Source of the DNA: JARRRL01 sp037380725 | GTDB lineage: Bacteria > Pseudomonadota > Gammaproteobacteria > Pseudomonadales > JANQJO01 | Assembly: GCA_037380725.1 (NCBI GenBank) | Contig: JARRRL010000126.1 | Span: 1 to 12,507, forward strand | Length of the DNA: 12,507 nucleotides | Direction of reading: 5' to 3' | In this document: piece by piece, positions 6,981-12,507 of the stretch | How the letters are laid out: each line of letters begins with the position of its first letter | Position numbering within the stretch: the first letter of the stretch is position 1 | The notes under the pieces: generated by a model | Told to the model about the DNA's origin: nothing | The model's input: the letters and a program-made list of their open reading frames with translations, nothing else | The model's database searches: none | Translations under genes and position numbers: made by a program

Positions 6981-8210
6981 ATGTTCGACACCATCGAGCA
7001 GGCGCGGCTTCACGCGTTACACATCTTCAGTGATGCTGACACGCAGTTGCGCGCTATTGTCGCCATACACAATACCCGACTGGGCCCCGCTCTTGGGGGT
7101 TGCCGTTTCCTGCACTACCCTTCTTACACCCACGCACTCGAAGACGCCATTCGCCTCGCTCAAGGCATGAGCTACAAAGCTGCCTTGGCCGGTTTGCCTT
7201 TAGGCGGTGGCAAAGCGGTGATCATCAAACCTCAGCCCTTATTCGATCGAGCCGCTTTACTGCGCGCTTTCGGTCGCTGCATCGAGCAACTTAAGGGACA
7301 GTACATCACCTCAGTAGACAGTGGCACCAGCTCCGCCGACATGGATGAAATTCAAAAAACCACATCGCACGTGACCGCCACGGGCTTTCATCACGTCAAC
7401 CCCAGCCCCAATACTGCTTTAGGCGTTTTTTATGGTATCCAAGCCGCATTAGCGCACCGATTTGGGGACGCCAGTTTAGCAGGGAGGCACGTGGCCATAC
7501 AGGGCGTCGGCAACGTGGGCAAGGTGCTGGCCCAACACCTGCATAATCACGGCGCGACCCTGACGCTCAGCGATACCGATCCGAGTCAAGTCAAACACCT
7601 CGCCAGTCGCTTAAACGCACAGGTCGTAGCGCCCGAGCACATCTTTGATGTCCCCTGCGACGTCTTTGCGCCCTGCGGTCTGGGGGGTATCCTGAATGCC
7701 AACACCTTGCCGCGACTCCGCTGTCACATCGTAGCCGGTGCCGCCAACAACCAACTGGCCAGTCCAGAACAAGACGACTGGCTGTTTCAACATCGTATTC
7801 TGTACGCACCCGATTTTGTCATTAACGCTGGCGGATTGATTCAGGTCGCCAGTGAAAAAAGGGTTCTCGAAACGAATTCGCTCGAAACAAATGTTGAGCA
7901 TGTTGCGCAGGATGAAAAGCGTGACGACGCCTCACAGCAAGACGACACCCCTCAACAAAAAGCCGTGAAATACCGTACACAGCGCATTCGCGATACCTTA
8001 CACAACATCTTCACCACAGCCGAACAACAACAGCAAGCGACTGGGCGCATCGCCACCGCATTAGCCGAACGCCTCTTATTTCCGTACGCCATATCCAACA
8101 CCGCCGGTGAGCAAAGCACAGCAAACCCCATCGCATCATTCGAAACACGCGCCGCCACCCCGCACAGTGCGACTGGTTCCGTTCATCAACACGTGGAGCA
8201 CTTGTCATGA
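6981..8210 (+). CDS. bcd: leucine dehydrogenase
   Basis: A 409-residue NAD-dependent amino acid dehydrogenase that reversibly deaminates Leu, Ile and Val to 2-oxoacids and ammonia. The N-terminal catalytic domain carries GPALGGCRF (35-43), GMSYKAALAG with Lys66, and LPLGGGKAV with Lys78; these lysines match the two active-site lysines of Bacillus leucine dehydrogenase. NPSP (140-143) and the Rossmann motif GVGNVG (175-180) follow, then AGAANNQL and YAPDFVINAGG. The start is ATG 6981 with GGAGGT five bases upstream. A TTG sixty bases earlier would add 20 residues unlike the family and lacks a ribosome site. Oddities: residues about 292-332 are a charged, Gln/Asp-rich insert with in-frame 15- and 18-base duplications, and the C-terminal ~37 residues are an unconserved tail, making it about 45 residues longer than Bacillus homologues. 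It overlaps E1-alpha by ATGA. Confidence 0.93.
   Translation: MFDTIEQARLHALHIFSDADTQLRAIVAIHNTRLGPALGGCRFLHYPSYTHALEDAIRLAQGMSYKAALAGLPLGGGKAVIIKPQPLFDRAALLRAFGRCIEQLKGQYITSVDSGTSSADMDEIQKTTSHVTATGFHHVNPSPNTALGVFYGIQAALAHRFGDASLAGRHVAIQGVGNVGKVLAQHLHNHGATLTLSDTDPSQVKHLASRLNAQVVAPEHIFDVPCDVFAPCGLGGILNANTLPRLRCHIVAGAANNQLASPEQDDWLFQHRILYAPDFVINAGGLIQVASEKRVLETNSLETNVEHVAQDEKRDDASQQDDTPQQKAVKYRTQRIRDTLHNIFTTAEQQQQATGRIATALAERLLFPYAISNTAGEQSTANPIASFETRAATPHSATGSVHQHVEHLS
7866..7958 (+). repeat. in-frame tandem duplications within leucine dehydrogenase
   Basis: A 15-base unit (CTCGAAAC..., 7866-7880 and 7881-7895) encodes LETNS/LETNV. An 18-base unit (GACGAC..., 7923-7940 and 7941-7958) encodes DDASQQ/DDTPQQ. 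Both preserve frame and together make up much of the extra insert between the NAD domain and the C-terminal helices. Confidence 0.8.
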
Positions 8211-9319
8211 TCACTCAGCACACTCCGTTTTCCATTCCGTATTATCAGGCTTTGGATGAATGGGGGGTCTTGCAGGACGCCGACGCCACGTTCGCACAAA
8301 ACTTTGAATGGTTGAAACAGGTCTATATCGACATGCTGCGCACACGTCTATTCGACCAAAAATGCATCAATTTGCAACGCACCGGCAAACTGGGCACCTA
8401 CCCATCTTGTCTCGGACAGGAAGCCATCAGCGTGGTCATTGGTCGATTGATGGACGCGGAAGACGTGTTCGTACCCTACTACCGCGATTTGGCCACTCAG
8501 TTAATCCGAGGCGTGCCCATGCACAAATTGATGCTCTATTGGGGTGGCGATGAACGCGGCAACCAACACGAACAAGCCCAACACGATCTGCCCAATTGCG
8601 TACCCATCGCCACGCAAATTACGCACGGCGCTGGCATTGCCACCGCCATGAAACTTCAACGACTGCCCCACGCCGTGGTGGCCACCTGTGGTGACGGTGC
8701 CACCTCTCGAGGTGATTTTTATGAACCCTTAAACTTAGCTGGAACCTGGCAGTTACCGCTGGTGATGGTCATCAACAACAACCAATGGGCCATTTCCGTG
8801 CCGCGCGAGTTACAAACCGCGTGCAAAACGCTGGCGCAAAAAGCCATTGGAGCTGGCGTACCGGGTATACAAGTCGATGGCAACGACCCCATCGCACTCG
8901 GAGACGTTCTGTCCCAAGCGCTGCACAAAGCTCGGCAAGGCAAAGGCACTACCGTCATTGAAGCCATCACCTATCGACTCAGTGATCACACCACCGCTGA
9001 CGACGCCACGCGCTACCGACCCGATCAAGACGTTCAACAGGCAAAACAACAAGAACCCATGGTGCGCCTGAAAGCGTATTTGGAACAGCATCAATGCTGG
9101 TCGGATGCAGAAGAAACGGCGCTGCGGGAGAATCTATCGGCCCAGATTCAAACGGAAGTCAATCAATATCTCGACACACCCCCACAAGCAGCCAGCGATA
9201 TTTTTGATTATCTGTACGATAGCCTACCCATAGAATTAGCCACCCAGCGCGATCACGTTCAACGTAAAGCGCACAACGAATTCGGTGGCACATCGTTTGG
9301 CGGAGGATTCAGCTCATGA
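8207..9319 (+). CDS. bkdA1: branched-chain 2-oxoacid dehydrogenase E1 alpha
   Basis: A 370-residue alpha subunit of the thiamine-diphosphate-dependent E1 heterotetramer, which decarboxylates 2-oxoacids. Visible are YYRDLATQLIRG (91-102), HGAG at 140, the thiamine diphosphate and Mg-binding motif from GDGATSRGD (162-170) to NNNQ (190-193), and the phosphorylation-loop equivalent YRLSDHTTADDATRYR (256-271). The protein closes with an unremarkable Gly/Phe-rich tail. The E1-alpha/E1-beta two-chain layout is shared by branched-chain and pyruvate dehydrogenases, which are hard to separate by motifs. Leucine dehydrogenase immediately upstream argues strongly for branched-chain substrates. ATG 8207 overlaps the previous stop as ATGA and has GGAG eight bases upstream, so translation is coupled. 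Length is normal. Confidence 0.9.
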   Translation: MITQHTPFSIPYYQALDEWGVLQDADATFAQNFEWLKQVYIDMLRTRLFDQKCINLQRTGKLGTYPSCLGQEAISVVIGRLMDAEDVFVPYYRDLATQLIRGVPMHKLMLYWGGDERGNQHEQAQHDLPNCVPIATQITHGAGIATAMKLQRLPHAVVATCGDGATSRGDFYEPLNLAGTWQLPLVMVINNNQWAISVPRELQTACKTLAQKAIGAGVPGIQVDGNDPIALGDVLSQALHKARQGKGTTVIEAITYRLSDHTTADDATRYRPDQDVQQAKQQEPMVRLKAYLEQHQCWSDAEETALRENLSAQIQTEVNQYLDTPPQAASDIFDYLYDSLPIELATQRDHVQRKAHNEFGGTSFGGGFSS

Positions 9320-10506
9320 CCATCAACCCCGGCCCATTGCCCAACTCGACAGCCCCCGAAGGTGTCGCAACTTCCAGCACTGTCGCAACTTCCAGCATCG
9401 ATGCTGACACAAGCGCGCCTGCGAACAGCACATCTCAAACCACATCTCAAACCACGTCTCAAACCATAGCTAAAACAACGGCAAAAAACACCACAGACAC
9501 GCATTTGAACGACACAACAGAGGCACAGACGCACCACGCCACCATGGTGGACGCCATCAATCTCGCACTGGCTCGTGCACTCCACGAAGACCCAGCTGTG
9601 GTGGTGTTTGGAGAAGACGTTGGCAGAAATGGCGGTGTATTTCGCGCCACCATCGATTTACAAAAACATTTTGGCGTGCGCCGCGTCATGGACACGCCAC
9701 TCGCGGAAGCCCTAATCGCAGGCATTTCGGTGGGCATGTCGACGTACGGCATGAAACCCGTGGCTGAAATTCAATTTCTGGGTTTTATTTATTCTTCCAT
9801 GGAGCACATCATTTCTCACGCCACGCGCATGCGAAACCGAACACGCGGTCGTCTCCACTGCCCCCTGGTGATTCGCGCGCCATTCGGAGGTGGCATTCAC
9901 GCTCCGGAGCATCACTCCGAAAGCACCGAAGCCCTGTTCGCTCACATCCCAGGCCTACGCGTCGTGGTACCGTCTTCGCCTGAACGCGCCTATGGTCTGT
10001 TGCTGAGCGCCATCCGCGATCCAGACCCCGTCATTTTTCTCGAACCCAAACGGATTTACCGCGCGGTTAAACAAAACCTAATCGACGATGGCCACAGCTT
10101 ACCGCTGGACCGCTGTTTTCGGATCAAATCCGGGCAGGATGTCACAGTTATTACTTGGGGCGCGATGTTGCACGAGACCCTGCAAACGGCCAAACAGTTG
10201 GCGGAACGCGGTATTGATGTTGAAATTATTGACGTAGCGACAGTCAAACCGCTGGACATGGAGACCATCGCCGAATCGGTGCACAAAACCGGACGATGCG
10301 TCATCGTACACGAAGCCGCCCGCACCTGCTCGGTGGGCGCTGAAATCGCAGCGCGTTTAGCGGAAGAGCATTTATTTCACCTCAAAGCGCCGATTAAACG
10401 GGTAAGCGGTTACGACACCATAATGCCGTATTTCCGTCATGAGCAATTATATTTACCAACGGTACAGGACATCACACAGGCCATTGAGCACGTCATGCGT
10501 TATTAA
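9316..10506 (+). CDS. bkdA2: branched-chain 2-oxoacid dehydrogenase E1 beta
   Basis: A 396-residue beta subunit of the E1 heterotetramer. The conserved part begins about residue 75 (ATMVDAINLAL) and includes Glu100 in FGEDVG, the thiamine-activating residue. Next come DTPLAEALIAGISVGM, the EIQFLGFIYS region, APFGGGIHAPEHHSESTEA, and the C-terminal transketolase-like domain with VITWGAMLHETL and CVIVHEA. The conserved core is about 322 residues, the usual size. Residues 1-74 are an unusual Ser/Thr/Ala/Gln-rich extension built partly from tandem repeats. The start at ATG 9316 is supported by GGAGG nine bases upstream and an ATGA overlap with E1-alpha. The alternative ATG at 9544 would give a normal-length protein but has no ribosome site. 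A sharp choice between the two needs protein data. Confidence 0.9.
   Translation: MTINPGPLPNSTAPEGVATSSTVATSSIDADTSAPANSTSQTTSQTTSQTIAKTTAKNTTDTHLNDTTEAQTHHATMVDAINLALARALHEDPAVVVFGEDVGRNGGVFRATIDLQKHFGVRRVMDTPLAEALIAGISVGMSTYGMKPVAEIQFLGFIYSSMEHIISHATRMRNRTRGRLHCPLVIRAPFGGGIHAPEHHSESTEALFAHIPGLRVVVPSSPERAYGLLLSAIRDPDPVIFLEPKRIYRAVKQNLIDDGHSLPLDRCFRIKSGQDVTVITWGAMLHETLQTAKQLAERGIDVEIIDVATVKPLDMETIAESVHKTGRCVIVHEAARTCSVGAEIAARLAEEHLFHLKAPIKRVSGYDTIMPYFRHEQLYLPTVQDITQAIEHVMRY
9363..9465 (+). repeat. tandem repeats coding the E1-beta extension
   Basis: An 18-base unit (TGTCGCAACTTCCAGCAC, 9363-9380 and 9381-9398) encodes ValAlaThrSerSer-Thr/Ile twice. A 12-base unit (ACATCTCAAACC, at 9430, 9442 and 9454, the third with one change) encodes ThrSerGlnThr three times. 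All are multiples of three and keep the frame open. Confidence 0.9.
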
Positions 10507-10547
10507 CACAACCATGTTTAACACAATCATGTTTAACACACCATGAC
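10503..10547 (+). repeat. 15-bp triple repeat between E1-beta and E2
   Basis: TTAACACAACCATGT (10503-10517), TTAACACAATCATGT (10518-10532) and a diverged third copy from 10533 follow one another. The E1-beta stop TAA (10504-10506) lies inside the first unit. Each unit carries an ATG without a ribosome site, so none is a likely start. Confidence 0.85.
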
Positions 10548-10601
10548 ACGGACACCATATCACGCAGCAACACACAGAAAGGGACACAAGGGGGTAAACG
10601 C

Positions 10602-11903
10602 ATGAGTATTTTCAATTTGCCCGACTTAGGAGAAGGTCTACCGGAAGCAGAAATCGTGGAATGGTTGGTCAAAGAAGGCGATACGCTCGCCATGGACCAA
10701 GCCATGGTTTTGGTGGAAACGGCCAAAGCGGTTGTCAGCGTTCCTGCTCCACAAAATGGCGTGGTCAAAACCCTTTTTGCCAAAGCGGGGGAACTCGTCA
10801 AAACCGGTGCGCCGCTTTTGGAATTTGCCCAGGCGGAAACCGAAATCTCGGATTTATCCGTATTGGAAAAAGCCGTATTGGAAAAAACCGCATTGGAAAA
10901 GCCCGTAGAAAAGCTCGTAGAAAAACCTGTAGAAAAACCGACAAAAGACACAGGAACGGTGGTGGGTCACATACCAGAAAATGCGGAAAATATAGAAGCG
11001 TCCTTCTCAGAGTCCGCTCACGGCAGCGCCGATCACAACAACGCTGCTCATCACAACAACGCCGTGCGCGCCATCCCGGCGGCACACCGCTTAGCGCAGC
11101 AAAGCGGCATCGACTTAACGTCACTGACCGGTACCGGTCCAGAAGGCATTATTGTTGTAGCCGACGTCGAAAACGCACTCAAACAAGCTCCTAGAACGGC
11201 GTCTCCATCTTCTCAAAACCTATCTTCTCAAAGCTCATCGTTTCAAAACCAAGCCACATGCAACGACCCCATCATCGAGACCTTACGAGGCGCTCGCCGC
11301 GCCATGGCACACGCTATGGCAAAATCCCACGCAGAGGTGGTGGGCGTAACCATTGAAGAAGACGCCGACATTCACCGCTGGCGCTCCGCCGAAGACACCA
11401 CTTTGCGTTTAATTCGCGCCATCGCTTACGCGTGTCGCATCGAGCCCAGCCTCAACGCGTGGTACAACCACGATGCCTTACAACGCACGTGTTTTGAAGA
11501 CGTACACCTGGGTATGGCCGTGGACACACCCGAAGGTTTGTTCGTTCCCGTTCTACGCGCCGTGAACACCAAACAACCGCGCAGTCTGCGCCAAGAACTC
11601 ACAGCAATACGGGAACACCTCCAAGCCCGATCCATCCCCAAAGAAGACCTGCAAGGCGCGACCCTAACACTGAGTAATTTCGGGACTATCGCTGGTCGCT
11701 ACGCAACACCAATCGTCACCCCACCTCAGGTTGCCATTGTTGGCGCGGGTCGAAGCCGAGACGCCGTGGTGGCACACAAAGGCAAAATAAAAATTCGACG
11801 CCTCTTACCACTCTCATTGAGTTTCGATCACCGCTGCATTACCGGTGGTGAAGCCGCTCGGTTTCTGCGTGCCTTGATCGAAGATTTGGAGGATAAAGTG
11901 TAG
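10602..11903 (+). CDS. bkdB: branched-chain 2-oxoacid dehydrogenase E2 (acyltransferase)
   Basis: A 433-residue dihydrolipoyl acyltransferase, the core of the complex, which moves the acyl group from E1 to CoA. Order: one lipoyl domain (about 1-78) with lipoylated Lys42 in VETAKAVVSV; a repetitive linker (about 85-145) with six Leu/Val-Glu-Lys units and His/Asn repeats; a peripheral-subunit-binding domain (AIPAAHRLAQQSGIDLTSLTG to about 193); a Ser/Gln linker; and the catalytic domain (about 222-433) ending SLSFDHRCITGGEAARFL. Catalytic His410 is present. The usual HxxxDG reads HRCITG, with Thr414 where most E2s have Asp. I recall similar TGGEAARF endings in related proteobacterial E2s, so this may be a subfamily trait. 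The start ATG 10602 follows GGGGGT with six bases between. E3-binding capacity implies an E3 encoded elsewhere. Confidence 0.92.
   Translation: MSIFNLPDLGEGLPEAEIVEWLVKEGDTLAMDQAMVLVETAKAVVSVPAPQNGVVKTLFAKAGELVKTGAPLLEFAQAETEISDLSVLEKAVLEKTALEKPVEKLVEKPVEKPTKDTGTVVGHIPENAENIEASFSESAHGSADHNNAAHHNNAVRAIPAAHRLAQQSGIDLTSLTGTGPEGIIVVADVENALKQAPRTASPSSQNLSSQSSSFQNQATCNDPIIETLRGARRAMAHAMAKSHAEVVGVTIEEDADIHRWRSAEDTTLRLIRAIAYACRIEPSLNAWYNHDALQRTCFEDVHLGMAVDTPEGLFVPVLRAVNTKQPRSLRQELTAIREHLQARSIPKEDLQGATLTLSNFGTIAGRYATPIVTPPQVAIVGAGRSRDAVVAHKGKIKIRRLLPLSLSFDHRCITGGEAARFLRALIEDLEDKV
10860..10940 (+). repeat. tandem repeats coding the E2 linker
   Basis: Three 15-base units (from 10860, 10875, 10890; ValLeuGluLysAla-like) are followed by three 12-base units (from 10905, 10917, 10929; ValGluLysPro-like). 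Further on, ATCACAACAACGC recurs at 11032 and 11050. All keep frame and fall in the flexible linker after the lipoyl domain. Confidence 0.85.
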
Positions 11904-11947
11904 GGTTGCTGGCATTTTTTATCTACATCATCATTTTGCCGACAAGC

Positions 11948-11970
11948 AAAACGCCTGAGTGTATCGTTTT
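11948..11970. terminator. weak bidirectional terminator candidate
   Basis: AAAACG (11948-11953) and CGTTTT (11965-11970) form a six-base stem around an eleven-base loop in the 100-base gap between convergent genes. T-rich ends occur on either strand, but the stem is AT-rich, so stability is doubtful. Confidence 0.25.
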
Positions 11971-12003
11971 CAATGCATCAGACTGGGTGTATGTATAGCG
12001 ATT

Positions 12004-12507
12004 TTACTTCTTGCGATATTTTCTTTTATAAAAGGAGTACCTCGGGATAGCATTGGGCGCATGGCTGAGTTGTCCGGTTGTAGGATCCACCTTTTGGCGG
12101 ACTCTAAAGACAGACATCGCAATCGCATTGGGCGCATGGCTGAACTTTCCAGTTTTGGGATCCACCTTTTGGCGCTTTTTAAAGATAACCATCGAAATAG
12201 CATTGGGCGCATGGCTGGGTTGACCGGTTTCAGGATCCACCTTTTTATGATTTTTAAAGGTATATCTCGGAATGGCATTAGACGCTTGGCTGAACTGTCC
12301 GGTTTCGGGGTCCACCTTTTGGCGATCTTGAAAGACGTACTTCGGAATGGCATTAGGCGCATGGCTGACCTTTCCAGTTTTAGGATCCACCTTTTGGCGA
12401 TATTGAAAAGTAGACCTCGGAATAGCATTAGGCGCATGGCTGACCATTCCGGTTTTGGGATCCACCTTATTGCGCTTTTTAAAGGTGGATCTCGGAATAG
12501 CATTGGG
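12004..12507 (-). CDS. C-terminal part of a 25-residue tandem-repeat protein
   Basis: Read on the minus strand, the frame is open from the right edge (12507) and stops at TAA 12004-12006; the N-terminus is outside. It holds six 75-base units plus a partial one. Consensus, anchored at Val-Asp-Pro: VDPxTGxxSHAPNAIP, then three variable residues, Phe, two variable residues, and RQK. Units begin at 12465, 12390, 12315, 12240, 12165 and 12090. The last unit ends in a basic tail (YKRKYRKK). Between units, codons of conserved residues differ mainly at third positions (GAT/GAC, ACC/ACT, GCT/GCC/GCG, ATT/ATC), which supports this frame over the other periodic open frame on the same strand. No signal, membrane span or Cys is visible in this part. 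I do not recognise the repeat family. Confidence 0.8.
   Translation of the reverse strand, partial: PNAIPRSTFKKRNKVDPKTGMVSHAPNAIPRSTFQYRQKVDPKTGKVSHAPNAIPKYVFQDRQKVDPETGQFSQASNAIPRYTFKNHKKVDPETGQPSHAPNAISMVIFKKRQKVDPKTGKFSHAPNAIAMSVFRVRQKVDPTTGQLSHAPNAIPRYSFYKRKYRKK
12009..12507 (-). repeat. 75-bp tandem repeat array
   Basis: At least six and a half copies at an exact 75-base period (for example the rightward markers ATGGCTG at 12061, 12136, 12211, 12361 and 12436, and TTGGCTG at 12286). The array continues past the right edge. Copies differ by scattered substitutions but no indels, consistent with selection to keep the reading frame. Confidence 0.95.

Noticed and set aside
11970..12503. 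Second long minus-strand frame over the 75-bp repeats (rich in Met, Arg, Leu, Trp)
   Set aside because: A 75-base period keeps other frames open too. Differences between copies fall at synonymous third positions in the VDPxTG frame, not in this one.
12004..12507. CRISPR array
   Set aside because: Units are contiguous 75-base coding repeats with substitutions throughout, not identical short repeats separated by unique spacers.

Overview
The window looks like chromosomal DNA of a gammaproteobacterium of moderate GC. The evidence is a tRNA-Leu(UAG) that closely resembles the enterobacterial form with encoded CCA, a DUF2845-type exported protein, Shine-Dalgarno sites of the AGGAGG type, and a bkd-like cluster with leucine dehydrogenase. 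I cannot name the genus from sequence alone.

Layout. Bases 1-1451 are AT-richer accessory DNA. They hold the tail of an unknown gene, a short acidic orphan protein, and the wreck of a large serine recombinase that runs directly into the 3' end of a minus-strand tRNA-Leu (1452-1536). This looks like the scar of an integrated element. Bases 1537-5134 are ordinary housekeeping-style chromosome: a DUF2845 secreted protein (minus), a short-chain dehydrogenase (plus), and two minus-strand envelope genes, one periplasmic DUF4412-like protein and one membrane-anchored coiled-coil protein.

Bases 5135-11903 form a branched-chain amino acid catabolic cluster, all on the plus strand: thiolase, leucine dehydrogenase, then the E1-alpha, E1-beta and E2 subunits of a branched-chain 2-oxoacid dehydrogenase. 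Leucine dehydrogenase deaminates Leu/Ile/Val to the 2-oxoacids, the E1/E2 complex makes acyl-CoAs, and the thiolase can act at the end of the Ile or Leu branch. No E3 (lipoamide dehydrogenase) lies in the window. LeuDH/E1-alpha and E1-alpha/E1-beta overlap by ATGA, so these three are tightly coupled. A pair of hairpins separates the thiolase from leucine dehydrogenase.

Bases 12004-12507 (minus) hold the C-terminal part of a protein made of 25-residue tandem repeats, running off the right edge. Its family is not recognised, and it is one of the two most interesting objects here.

The other is a running theme. Almost every spacer, and every flexible linker in the catabolic enzymes, contains short tandem duplications of 11-21 bp in 2-3 copies. 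These have lengthened the linkers in frame, including a ~74-residue low-complexity N-terminal extension on E1-beta and a ~40-residue insert in leucine dehydrogenase.
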